Assembly: GCA_021432635.1 (NCBI GenBank)
Contig: MU270122.1
Location: forward strand, 65,962 to 129,961
Direction of reading: 5' to 3'
Length of the DNA stretch: 64,000 bases
Source: Thozetella sp. PMI_491
Lineage: Eukaryota > Ascomycota > Sordariomycetes > Chaetosphaeriales > Chaetosphaeriaceae
A program made the position numbers and the translations under genes. Positions 33,631 to 44,919 of the stretch are shown here, piece by piece. The notes under the pieces are model-generated. The model searched no databases. It was not told the origin of the DNA and saw only the letters and a program-made list of their open reading frames with translations. The first letter of the stretch is position 1; each line of letters starts with the position of its first letter.

Positions 33631-35903
33631 GCTCGCTCCTCAACCACTTTGTAGCCGAGCCTCCATCTCCTTCCAAATCCCCCTCCCACGACTCCCCGGG
33701 CCGCAATACCCAAGGCATGTACGCCCAAAACCACCAGCAGGGCCACAATTCGCGACTGAATGGTGCGCCCGGCCGCCAACAGGGCATGCCGATGCTCTAT
33801 GGCTACCAGCAGCAGAATCATGCCCATCAGGCCCACGCCCAGCATCACCAGAGCATCCAGGCGGACCACGGCCATGGAGCTGCAGCCAGCATGATGGGCC
33901 ACCACTCGACCTTTGGGAGCGGCGTGCTACCGAATGCGAGCCCCTTCTCCAGCTCCAACCTCCAGAACGGCCATGGCTCGACCACGCGGGGCGGCCAGGC
34001 CCAGCAGATCACCGAGTATTGGGCCGAGCAGCTGAAATATCACAAGGAGGCCGAGATCGCCCACGCCACCATGACGGAGCAGCACCAGCCTCACTACTAC
34101 GCGCGTCTCAAGGCATCAGAGAACAGGGGCATTCCTATCAGCCAGTCGGCGTTGAACTCCGCCCCGGCCGCAGACGGCGAGGACGATAGGAGACGGCCAT
34201 ACAGCATCGAGAAGACGAACAAGCGCCAGGACTGGCACAACCTCGATATGAGCGGCCAGGGACTTCGCGTCCTCGCGCCGGCACTGTTTAGCTACGAGTT
34301 TCTGCAGGAACTGTACATTGCATCGAACCGGCTGAGCTACCTGCCTTCCGACATTGGACGACTGCGCCATCTTCGACTTCTGGAAGCATCCAACAACCAA
34401 ATTACAGAGCTGCCTCCGGAGATTGGCATGTGCACCAACCTCAAGGCCCTCCTGCTCTTCGACAACCAGATCAGGGACCTTCCTTTCGAGGTTGGATCTC
34501 TCTTCATGCTCGATATGCTCGGCATCCACGGGAACCCTCTGAACGAGACCCTTAGAAACGAAATTGCGGAGAAGGGCACGAAAAGTCTAGTGAACACACT
34601 GCTCGAAGCAGCCCCAGGTAAGTTCTAGAAATTTATTGCGCGAGATCGCCGCGGGAGCCAGAGAAAAGATGGCTAACAAATTCACTGCTCAGTGCCCCTT
34701 CCCCCGATTCCTCGGAAGCCGATCGTAATTCAAGAGGACGTATCTCCAAACCTCGAGAGGGTGAAGGCGTTTACCTGGAACATTCTCTGCGACAAGTATG
34801 CCACGGCACAATTATACGGCTACACCCCTACCGGTGCTCTCTCTTGGGAGTACCGGAAAGAGGCCATCATCCAAGAGATCCGCGAGCGCGATGCCGACTT
34901 TGTATGTCTGCAGGAGATGGCGAGGGATGTGTTCCAGGAGTTCTTCAGCCCAGAACTCGCAAAGCATGACTACAAGGGCATCCAGTTCTCGCGCCCCAAG
35001 GCCAAGACCATGGCGGAGAAGGACGCCCAGAGCGTGGACGGCTGTGCCATCTTCTACAAGGCCAACAAATGGATCTTGCTTGAAAAGCACCTCCTTGACT
35101 ACGCCAACATTGCCATCAACCGACCGGACATGAAAAATCACCACGACATCTTCAACCGCGTGATGCCCAAGGACAACATTGGCATCATCTGCCTTTTTGA
35201 GAGCCGCCACACGGGCGCCAGGCTAATCGTTGCCGACACGCATCTTGCGTGGGAGCCTACTCTTCCCGACGTCAAATTGGTGCAGACGGCCATTCTGATG
35301 GAGCACATCACCAAGTTTGCCGAGAAGTGGACGCGGTTGCCACCGCTGAAGGCAAAGGACAAGAAGATGATCCAGCTACCGATGGAAGACGGCCAGGAGC
35401 AAAAGGACGTCCCCGACCCCGCCCCATCGCAAGAATATCGCAACAACACCGAGATACCCCTCCTGGTCATAGGCGATCTGAACTCGGTCACCGACAGTAG
35501 CGTCTACGAGCTGCTCGCGTCCGGCCGGGTTGCGCCAGATCATCCGGACTTCGGAGATCACCAGTACGGCAGCTTCACGCGCGACGGCATTGAGCATCCG
35601 TTCAGCATGCGCTCGTCCTATGTCCACCTCGAAGGCACTCCAGATGAGCTCCCCTTCACGAATTACGTCCCCGGCTTCCGCGACGTGATTGACTACATCT
35701 GGTACTCGACCAACACGATGGAGATCATCGGGCTCCTCGGCCCCCCGGATCTCCAGCACCTAAAGCGAGTTCCCGGGTTCCCTCACTATCACTTCCCGTC
35801 CGATCACATCCAGGTTATGGCGGAGCTGGTGATCAAGGCCCGCAAGGACAAGAAGATACCGGAGCCCGATTTTGGATCAGGCAGCAACGATCGTAGGGGT
35901 TGA
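33531..35903 (+). CDS. ccr4: CCR4, catalytic subunit of the CCR4-NOT deadenylase
   Basis: Exons 33531-34617 and 34693-35903 give 765 residues; the 75-bp intron has GTAAGT, GCTAAC and CAG signals. CCR4 shortens mRNA poly(A) tails in the cytoplasm as part of the CCR4-NOT complex. Residues 1-225 are Gln/His/Ser-rich and disordered. Leucine-rich repeats that bind the NOT scaffold span about 235-350. The exonuclease-endonuclease-phosphatase domain starts near 385 with Phe-Thr-Trp-Asn-Ile-Leu-Cys-Asp-Lys-Tyr. The catalytic Glu is in Leu-Gln-Glu-Met (Glu 437). Ala-Asp-Thr-His-Leu, Gly-Asp-Leu-Asn-Ser and Pro-Ser-Asp-His complete the active site. Length and order are typical of fungal Ccr4. The intron lies between the repeats and the nuclease domain. 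Confidence 0.96.
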
Positions 35904-36292
35904 GTCGTCTCTCGTTTCCTTCCTCGTCTACTCAGGGTTGGTTTTGCGTTGAGGCGGTCATGGTGTTCTGGATTTCACTGCGGAATACGGTTCGGTGGGT
36001 TGATCGATGCGACACGTCTTTTTAGCCTCCGTGGGGTGAGTTGGGAGTCTCTTTGCGCGGCACCAGGAACAAGTTTCTCGCCCTGTGCCATGGTCGCATC
36101 GTTGCGCATGCGGGGAGATGGGAGGGAGGGTTGTGCGGAGTATCATGGACAGCTTGTAGGAATATATTCCCATTTCTTTTCTGCTCCGGTCGTTCGTCCC
36201 GGTCTGTTCGCCAACCATCCTTCTCCCTCTTCCAGCCGGCTCCCTGCTCCTGTCAAGCCGCACTACCCATCGCCCACAGTCCATCGAGGACC

Positions 36293-36505
36293 ATGACCCA
36301 GACACAACGCTGGGGACGTGGCGGATATGTGGAGCTGGGTGAGGAGGCAAACGATTCGAAGCGAAGAGCGTACATGGAACGCGACAGGCTGTGGTCGATA
36401 CAAAAGGAGGAAGGAGCGGAACAAGAAGGCTTCTGGATGGTACAGCGGATGGAACCTAGTAACGATAGCCGTGTTTTGTGTTGCCTTGCCTTTTTTGACT
36501 TGTAG
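36293..36505 (+). other. Weak candidate small ORF
   Basis: A 70-codon frame with ATG in a good context (GGACCATGA), preceded by a C/T-rich stretch that resembles a fungal leader. The peptide is charged (Glu, Arg, Lys) and ends in hydrophobic residues. No family is recognised. It overlaps a minus-strand frame that looks at least as coding-like. Confidence 0.15.
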
Positions 36506-36514
36506 TTGTAGGTA

Positions 36515-36763
36515 GTTACCAAACTGCGCGATGATGCTACGGCGCTCGCGTTTGCAAATACCTTTCTAGGCCCGTTTCCTGTGAGTTCGATGCAGAACCG
36601 GTTGTTGCTGAAGGATTGCTTATGGTCGACACTGCGCAGTTGCTCGGCATCGGTAGCCTCCACGACCCTATCTAGGCTGGTGAGCCAAGGTGAGACTACA
36701 AACATGCTCTCCTCAAGGACATGATACGAAAGGCTAGAGCCAGAATCTACGAGATGGACAGTG
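36515..36763 (-). other. Possible exon of an unassembled gene
   Basis: An open minus-strand frame preceded by a TAG acceptor-like site at about 36764-36766 reads as a natural mix of Ser, Val, Leu, Glu and Asp. It includes Val-Val-Ser-Pro-Trp-Leu and Ile-Glu-Leu-Thr-Gly-Asn-Gly-Pro-Arg-Lys. It could splice out at a GTAACT donor near 36515. I found no start exon or 3' exon and recognise no domain. A real exon or a gene remnant are both possible. Confidence 0.25.
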
Positions 36764-38373
36764 TTTGGTCAAGGGCTGATTAGCACTGGCCTCAGGTTGT
36801 CAAACAAGCTTGCCTACCCACAGCGAAGCGATTACAATGCTGAAAACACACCGAGGCAAGCAACAGTGGCTCTAAACCAGCCGTATCCCGCCAGGTGAAC
36901 GGAGAGGTATACGATGAGACAAGCTAGCCAGTTTACATCCCGAGGTTAACCCCAGCTGCTTATGAAAAGCAAACGCGTTAAGGCTGTAGGAGCGATGGTC
37001 GTTAGTGAACGGGTACGTCGCCCGCCGCCAAGACCGCTTCAGTTACATCTGTTGTGTACACATGCACCTTGGCTAGAGCTGTCGATGCCCTCTACTGCAT
37101 CTTTTCACATATGACTATGGTGCATATACGCCGCGTTCCCGATTTAACCCCCGTTCTATCGACGCCAGTTTCTCTACCGACGCCTCGGTTTGTCGCACAA
37201 CCCGTAAGCCCTAGTGGCAACTGCTTTGGCCAATTCTGGCTGCCTAAACGGCATGAAGATGCCGAATGGGCAGATTATTAGCATCATTTCTGCATCGTGC
37301 TGTATAAATACGGAATTTTTGCAGCCTGAAATACAGTACTTTTAGCAAAGGGATGGTTACAGAGGCATTCAGGGGTTTGCCTCTGGCCTGCATATATGGA
37401 GCCTCGAAGCGTCGTTCCTTTCACCATCCCAAAACCAGCCTAGGTCTGCTGCCGACTTCACGATCCAACGGTGGGCGGATCCTTCGCCTGATGCGGCATA
37501 TAATCCCTGGGGAAGAACCAGGAGGAGAGAGAGACGTCCAATGGCAGCAAATGGCACCTCACTCGGCTCTCCCATGAAATCTAGCGGATCTAAGCCTTAC
37601 TGTAACCTAACTTCTAATCTATTATTCTAGGAGGAACTAGAGGAATAGTTCCTTAGCACAAAGAGGGCCGCGATGAACCCAGGCCCGACTATGAACAAGT
37701 TCCACGCAGTGCGGTATGCCCGTATTCACGCCCCAGGACCCGGAGTACAACGAGTGTCACGATGAAAAGAAGATCTTCTCTGTCCATGTTCGAGTGACCC
37801 TCCCTAAATCCACCCCTTTGTCAGCCTTAGCGGCGTGGCTATTGGGATACTCTTGGTGGAGAGGAGCAGGCCCGTCGAGTGAAGGGAGCACTATCACACA
37901 GTCTACCGCGCCGCTAGAACTTGCAGCAAACAAGCGGGCGCCAAGAAGGCTACCGTCTTCCATGCCCTCTTCCTCATCTCCCTCGCTTATCTCGCGAGAT
38001 GGATGGCACAGTTCCAGGGGTCACGTTCCACGATGTCGCGAGGGGCGATCAATCTAGCAGTCAGGATCGCCAGGGCCTGGGCGAAAATAGTATATCGGCT
38101 TGCCGTGTGCCGTGGTGAAAACCTCGGGATAGGTATCGATTCGGGAGAATGTAAACACACCACTCGATTTGATCCAGTTCCAGAATGGTCAATAATAGGA
38201 GCTGGAAGGATGATATTGGGAAGACAGTGCTTATCCAGTATATATTTTATCCGTAATGCGTGCCACCCAGCACAAACCATTACCCATTATTGTGTGCAAG
38301 TGACACCTGCACAAGGGATGAGGTCTTTTTGCATCCCTTTTACCGTCCCAGGATAGCATTAGCACCAACAGCG

Positions 38374-38488
38374 NNNNNNNNNNNNNNNNNNNNNNNNNNN
38401 NNNNNNNNNNNNNNNNNNNNNNNNNNNNNNNNNNNNNNNNNNNNNNNNNNNNNNNNNNNNNNNNNNNNNNNNNNNNNNNNNNNNNNNN
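38374..38488. other. Assembly gap (115 N)
   Basis: A run of 115 N bases. It is followed directly by 25 consecutive C bases (38489-38513), so the gap probably marks a homopolymer or other hard-to-sequence tract. Reading frames spanning it are meaningless. Confidence 0.98.
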
Positions 38489-38513
38489 CCCCCCCCCCCC
38501 CCCCCCCCCCCCC
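38489..38513. repeat. Poly-C tract, 25 nt
   Basis: Twenty-five consecutive C bases abut the assembly gap. The true length is unknown because the left side is missing. Confidence 0.9.
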
Positions 38514-39571
38514 AACGATTCTGATAGCAGCCGTTGCGCGTAACCTGCAATGGGTGACTTCCATAGATAGATACTGCTGTAGAAGAGAGGGCGAGAAGGG
38601 CACTCTCTCTTATCTTTTGGAACCAGCTCTATGTGAGCGCAGATCACTATTTCGGAGTTCCGGCGGGTCTCTATCGCTCCTTCACTTCACACCTCCAGCC
38701 GTGGAGCATAGCAACCGGGTACTCCTCTCCTATTCTTTGAACATGGAGCATGTTGCTTGTGCACGCCCCTTGGAACACAAGAACCGACTTTAGTGAAGCG
38801 GTTTCCTTTCGGTCTCAGCTAGAAGGTGTGTGCATGGTCGCAGCCAAGGAGCGGGATAAGCGCGCCGATGGCCTGTGGCGGACACTGCCCTGGTGAGGTT
38901 ATCTCGCATTTACTGCACGGTAGCCGCTAACGCGAGCACAGCTGTGGTCTCTCTCTAATTCCCTGGCAGCCCTGATTACCGCCCTCATTTTCGCTTCTGC
39001 TTAGAGATGATCTCCGAGGCTGAGACCGTCATTACGGTTACGCGGGCTATACCCATGTCGGCCGCGCAGGGCGGTGCGGCCGCTCTAGGGCTGTTTATTC
39101 ATTTCGAACAAGTACCGCGAGAGACGAGGCCGTGCGTGTGCTGGTGCAGTCGAACTGCGTCGGCAGTACAATGCTTGGCCGTATCTACACCGTCGCTGTC
39201 GGCGAATCTAGGGTGAGGCCTGTTAGCATCTCAACTCTGCCGATGTAAACCTAGTCGCAGTCAACCCCGTCCCGCCGCTGGCCCGCGTTCAGGTAAGGGA
39301 ATGTGGGGATGAACGAATGCTTGTTCGGTGGGCCAATCATGGCGCACGTGGGCGAAGCTCTGGGGGTAAGGACGTTCGCAACTGTATCAAAGTTCGCCCC
39401 ACCTTTTGGAACCCCTCCGAGCTCCTGTCGTCGACCTCAGACATGGGAGCTACCTAGAGAATCAGCTCTTCCAGCTCCGACCATACCCCCATCGCCATCG
39501 ACGTCGGAACGTCGAAAAGCCACCAAGCCCCGTACAGCCCGGGAACTCGTACCCCGCCACAGAGAACCATC

Positions 39572-40507
39572 ATGGCGCCGAACTCGGTCCGTTCGCTGCT
39601 CACGTATGCGAGCAGTCTTGTCTCGCGTCTTCCGTTCGGCCTCCAGGCGCCTCAGCCTGTCGCCGACATAGTGCCTTATGTCCCCCTAAGCGGCGCCCCG
39701 TCATGCCCGATTGACGGTCCGACGAGCTGCCACAATAGCACCCCCGTGGCCGTGGACTCATGCTGCTTCGTATACCCAGGCGGGAGGTTCCTTCTGACGC
39801 AGTTCTGGGACGAGAACTCGCGTGGCGATACCGCCGAGGACTGGACGCTTCACGGCCTGTGGCCGGACCGCTGTGACGGGAGCTACGATCAGTTCTGCAA
39901 CCTGACGCCGCAGTTCAACAACATATCCGCCGTCCTGGAGCACTACGGGCACGGGGAACTTGTAGATTTCATGAACCGATATTGGATCGCGGACCGGTGA
40001 GTCGTCCTCCCTTGGCGATCCACCCCTGCTCTCTCCACTTGCCCAGCTAATCGCTTCGTCATCAGCGGGCCCAACTCCCGTTTGTGGGCTCACGAATACA
40101 ATAAACACGGTACCTGCATCAATACTCTCGCGACGACCTGCTATGGCGACTCGCACCAGACCGGCGTCGAGGTGGTGGACTACTTTACCCGGGCGACAGC
40201 GCTCTTCCGCACCCTAGATACGTACCATGCGCTGGAGCGCGCGGGAATTGTGCCTCACTCGAGGCAGCACTACCCTCTGGTAGACATTGTCGACGCGCTG
40301 GAGAAGTTCAGCGGCGGCCGCGTTGTCCTCCGGTGCAACGGCCGCGGACGCCTCCTTCATGAGGTGTGGTATGTGTACCACGTCAAAGGCAGCCTGCAGA
40401 GCGGCCAGTTTGTCCCGGCGCAAGACCTCGGCAAGGAAGGGAACGCCGGAAACTGTGCGCCGTGGGTGAGATACATGCCGAAGAAGTCAAGTTGGGCCGA
40501 TCTCTGA
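39572..40507 (+). CDS. Ribonuclease T2
   Basis: Exons 39572-39996 and 40066-40507 give 288 residues; the 69-bp intron has GTGAGT, GCTAAT and CAG. RNase T2 enzymes are acid, base-non-specific endoribonucleases, secreted or vacuolar. Active-site block CAS I is Trp-Thr-Leu-His-Gly-Leu-Trp-Pro (His 94). CAS II is His-Glu-Tyr-Asn-Lys-His-Gly-Thr-Cys (151-159) and begins ten residues after the exon junction. Cysteines at 45, 53, 64 and 65 and later fit the disulfide-rich fungal type. N-terminal residues 1-25 are only weakly hydrophobic, so the signal peptide is not obvious; an alternative upstream exon cannot be excluded. The call is secure because both catalytic blocks are intact. Confidence 0.94.
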
Positions 40508-42446
40508 GTGCAAAAAAGCCTTGCTCGAGGAAGCCGGGTCTGTATATTGGGACTATATGCAGGGTTAGGGACTGGCGTTTGAGGCTCCTCTATGCATCGA
40601 CCGCAGCGATGCCCATGTCATGGTTTTATTTGCTGGCTGGGTCTGCCAAATATGTAATTTTAGCTCCTACGGATCTAATTAACTTGCTCGGATAGCCGTA
40701 TTCACCCGTGTTGTAAAAACCACACAACGAGCCGTGCAACGGCCGACCAACAAGCCCATCTGTATTGTGCTTCAGAACCAACAAGACTGCCCCCTTTTTG
40801 TCGCATGCCGTCCCGACGTCTGCTAGTTGGTGGCAACACCGCCTCAGTCTTAAATGATACGCGGATCGCTGACCCCAGGGTGCCTGAATACCGCCCACAC
40901 CTTTAGTGGATGCCGCTTTTGGAGACCGATGGTACCTAGAGCAAGAACCCCGGACCACGTTCGATTATGCTTCCGCCATCCTAGCGAGGGGGGCCTGTGA
41001 TCTCCGTCCACCCAAAAGTCCACACCCGACTAGCTGGACGCCCCGGGCATGGGCGGAAGTGGAAGAAGCGGGAGAGTGGGATAACGGAAGGAAATGACAA
41101 GACTTCAGGGTGGCTCCTCGAACACTGGCAGTCTCGTCACGCAGCACGGAGAGCACTCCCCGGCCGGAGCAAATCAAGACCTTCACGGCCACACCTGCTG
41201 CCCGTGAGAGACATGAAGGACTAGAAGTGCGCGCAAAACCAGTATAGTGATCATGCATCTCGGCCCTTCTCGACGCTTGGTCGTTGATCGGAGCAGCTGC
41301 GGAGACAGCTGTCACCCCGCACTCGTCTAGGCGTGAGGCCAAGTCGGGCTGCAGAAGCGTCGGCCCTCACACCCTCATGAAGCCCGTAGAAAACGCACCG
41401 CTCCTTGGCTCGAGATCCAAATGGTGGCAAAGGGGCCCAGCACCGAAGGTCTTCGCCATGGCTAGCCCCTGGCGTGTCACACTTGCGACGAGGCTGATGT
41501 TTAGTGGGCTTCGGTTAGTCCGGCAAGGCTGAGAAACTTGGGTCAGTGAAGCCCTCGTAGGTGAAGGCGGGTGAAACTCCAATTCCCGTCAAATATCAGG
41601 AAGAAGGCCTGGACCCTGGAGGACGGCGGGTGCTGATTCGACGACGATGGGGTCGAGGAATGGATGCTGAAAATGCAATTGACACGGCATTCCAGCGAGC
41701 ACCTGATGTCGGCAGCTACCGACAGGCCTGCAGCCTTTTCGGACCGAAGGTGGAGCTCACGATGCTGAGACAGGAGCGTCCTCCGCATTCCGGGACACTG
41801 ACCCCGGACGATTCCTCGATTGCCGTGACGTGACCAATCTTGTCAGCTAGGCTGCACTAGTAGGTGCGTCAACCCAGAATCCCCGGCAGACTAGGTCGGA
41901 CAGTTCCTAAAAACGGAAGAGGAAGCATGATAGAAGCGGTTTGGTTGTGCGTTTGGCCTCACAACGCTCCTGCCTGTCCAAACTGAGCGGAAATAGATCA
42001 CTTTGGACGAAAGACCGCTCGTGTGCGCAGGCAAGCAGGGTCGAGTCAGTGCCGGGGTCTCCGTGGTTGTTTCCAGGAACACATCCCAATTGAGCGGAGC
42101 CTAGGGAACCAAACACAGTGGGCGCCCCGACACGCTCCCCGCGAGAGAAGGTATGCGCGAACTCCGCGGATACTGAGGTGGCAATCAGTGGCAAGTCCGC
42201 ACGTGCGGATCTTCGAGGTGTCAGGGGGGAGAGTAGTAGTCTGACATCAGATGCTATTTAGTTCTAGAAGTTTGGTTGTCGCGAGTTTCCGCTGGTTTTC
42301 TCCTGGTTGAACATGTGCTGTGGGAAGAAGATCGTCTTTGGGAAAGCGCATGAAACAAAGGGCGGGTGCTCGGTGAACCCAACAAGAAGCAGTTTCCGTG
42401 TATGCCTATATTAGGGTGCTGGAGGAGTTTAGGTTCCAAGGATCAA

Positions 42447-42475
42447 GGGGGGGGGGAGAAGGGGGTAGGGGGGTA
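42447..42475 (+). repeat. G-rich tract, possible quadruplex
   Basis: Runs of 10, 5 and 6 G bases separated by AGAA and TA, ending in GG. The first run is long enough to supply two quadruplex strands. No link to a gene is visible. Confidence 0.6.
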
Positions 42476-44578
42476 GGCCAACTTGGGTGTGTTGGCTAAC
42501 TCGGATCGTACTGGCATGAAAAATGGGCAAAGGACAGCCGGGGGCGGGAGTGCGGGAAGCGAGGAGTGAGTGAGAGGCACATTGCATGAGGTGGGGCCTA
42601 AGACGGTGAGCGTGGCAGACGCCATTGGCTCGCCTTCTCCATGTTCCAACATGTCACCCCGTGACGGGGGAGAGACGGCAAGTCCCCGCAAATCAGACCT
42701 CTGCTTCCCAGGGGGCTTGGCCGGGTGGCAGAGGGGCGCTGCTTTGAGCCAATGAAGCGTTCCGTTTCCTGGGCGGTGGCCACTCCGTTTCAGAAAGCCG
42801 GAATGTCTCGAGTCATCGTTCGAATACGCAGGTCTCTTGTCGAGCCTCGAGGGCTTCAATGCTGTCGAGGCAGGCCCAGGAATGCCAAAGAAGCAGCCAG
42901 GCTCAGCAGATGAGACTTTTGTTGTTGCAGTAGCATTCAGCATATGGTTCGGGAGAGGGGTACGCCTGTAGTGCCACTTGGTGCCTTCGATAGTTCGGGA
43001 GGGAATCGAGTGTATTGAGACTTGAGACGAAGGATCGCTGCGCCCAACGAGGACAACTATCACGTTGTGTGGGGACCAAAGGCAAGACATCTAGATAGCC
43101 CACGGTAGACAGCGAGGAAGGAAGCGCCATCGCTGAGACTAGCTAGGGCACAGTCCGCGTCTGCTACCTCCTCGCCTTGTCTTGACCTCGCCCAGACCGC
43201 GATGGCCCACCGCACGCACCGATACGCTCGCGGCGCCGCTGCCGACCCAGCAGGGCTCCCCTTCCTCTGGAGTGACGGCGGCGGCTGTGAGACCCTACGA
43301 ATCATACGGGTCACGGACAGATAGGCTATACTACATGGTATTACTGTATTGTGGTATGCCTGCGTGGCGGGGTGCCGTGGCACGCGCGAGCGCCCTCCCC
43401 TCGGGCCTAGTGCCTCGAAACGGTCAGCAATTGCGGTGCAGGATTGATAGTATTTCTCAGTATTGATGGCATTCAAGCCTTCCATGGCAGGAGGAGCGAG
43501 AAATTGGCAGCCAGAACCCGGGGGGGCTTGCTAAGAACGCTCGATCGAGGTCTCAAAGGTTAGAGACTTGGCCCTTCTGTCCTTCGAGGCCATGGCGGCA
43601 AGAGGGCTCAGGCGGCCGCGCGGGTGGGGAGGGGGGCGAGAGAGACTGACACAGACAAAGAAATGTGAACGGGGGGTTGAGAAACAGCGTCTCTGAATAA
43701 TAATGTCCACTTCCTTATTTTTCCAGTTCAAGCAAGCTGGCTGGCTGCGTGGCAAGTCTCGACACGACGGGGTCCAGCTGAAGCCTCACGCCTCACCTCA
43801 AGCCTCGGAAAGATTTCTTTTCTGCTTTCCGGCTAGCCCACCTTGATTTCTCGATTGGTGCAGGGCAGGAGCCGAGGGAGGAACTGGGGCGAACCGGCTC
43901 TGAGGGCGAGGGGCGCCCAATAGGATACGCCATTACTTCGCCCCACTGCACCGGTCTAGTTGCATCTTCCTGCGCGAACGCTCGAACCAGCCCCGTACCA
44001 CGTTACAAGAGGCAGCGAAATTATCCCTCATGCGTGTGTGGCTCTTTGGTCGCCCTTCCTCCCCCCCCCCTTCTTCGCCCTTCCGTTTTGGCTGCACCAC
44101 CCAAAAACACTCCCCCCCCGAGGCTTGCCCAGGGCGGCGTCGCAGCCACTTTTTCAGCTGGTGCCCCACAGCCCGCTGGCGTCCAATCCAGACGCACCCT
44201 CTGGCAGCGGCCAAGCGCATTGTGTCCCTGTTATTACTGCACATTTCTCACTCCCTGTGGTCAATGTGGTCAAAATTAGTTCGAAACTGTGCCCTCGTTA
44301 ACGGATCCGTCCGTACACCGTTTTCGCCCTCCCTCCTTCCTCTTCCAAACCCCCGGCCCCAATCCATCCAACACACCCTGTTGATTCATCCAGCGGCACC
44401 ACCCTCTCCTCACTCTCATTTCCCCGTCTTTTCTTACCCCCTTCCCCAGGCCCATTGGCTTCCCCTGCGCCCTCCTCTTCTACCCCCCCAATCCCTCGTC
44501 GTCGGTGCCTCCCACCTGGCCTTTTGTCTATCGCGACTCGTCCATAGATAGACAGCATCCCTCCGCCGTCGTCGCTGC

Positions 44579-44845
44579 ATGTCAGGGAGAGGATCTGGAT
44601 CGATTATCCGTCGACTACTCGAACATCCGCTCATCCGTCGTCTGGCCGCCTGGAGACGAATCCCGCGATCCGCTCAACCGGCTGGGCACGATTCGACCCT
44701 CAGCTTACCTCGCCTTCTAACCCTACACCAACTCACACGGTCCGTCGCGTTTCTGTCGCTCGGAGACAACTACGATACTCGCGCCACAGACCAAAATCCA
44801 ACTAGGAGACCGTTCCATGACGCCTTTGTGATCGACCCTCTCTGA
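44579..44845 (+). promoter_or_regulatory. Candidate upstream ORFs of the Zn2Cys6 factor
   Basis: An 88-codon frame starts with ATG at 44579 and stops 74 bp before the main ATG. A second, minimal upstream ORF of four codons (ATG at 44817, stop ending 44831) overlaps it in another frame. Both lie in the C/T-rich probable leader. If transcribed and unspliced they would reduce translation of the regulator. A leader intron could remove them. Confidence 0.35.
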
Positions 44846-44919
44846 GCCGTAATATCAATACCTGCTCAGCACTCGTCGAACGGAACCGCAGCTGCCCGTG
44901 AGCAACTGACAACGTCAAT

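Larger units (their letters stand above)
35904..39571. other. Intergenic, 3.7 kb, with assembly gap
   Basis: Holds the CCR4 3' flank, an assembly gap and the RNase T2 promoter. The stretch 36250-36770 carries protein-like frames on both strands, listed separately. The stretch 36800-37700 is more AT-rich than the rest. Near 37632 a 7-bp inverted repeat (GGAACTA / TAGTTCC) brackets 6 nt. No complete gene could be assembled. Confidence 0.45.
40508..44919. other. Intergenic, 4.4 kb upstream of the Zn2Cys6 regulator
   Basis: RNase T2 3' flank on the left and a probable long promoter and leader on the right. G runs at 42447-42475 could form a quadruplex. From about 44040 to 44880 the plus strand is C/T-rich, as in fungal leaders, and contains upstream ORFs. 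A 142-codon minus-strand frame at 43485-43060 and a 215-codon one at 43090-42443 have no motifs. Confidence 0.45.

Noticed and set aside
42443-43485. Minus-strand frames of 215 and 142 codons
   Set aside because: No domain, poor composition, and no splice signals linking them to anything.
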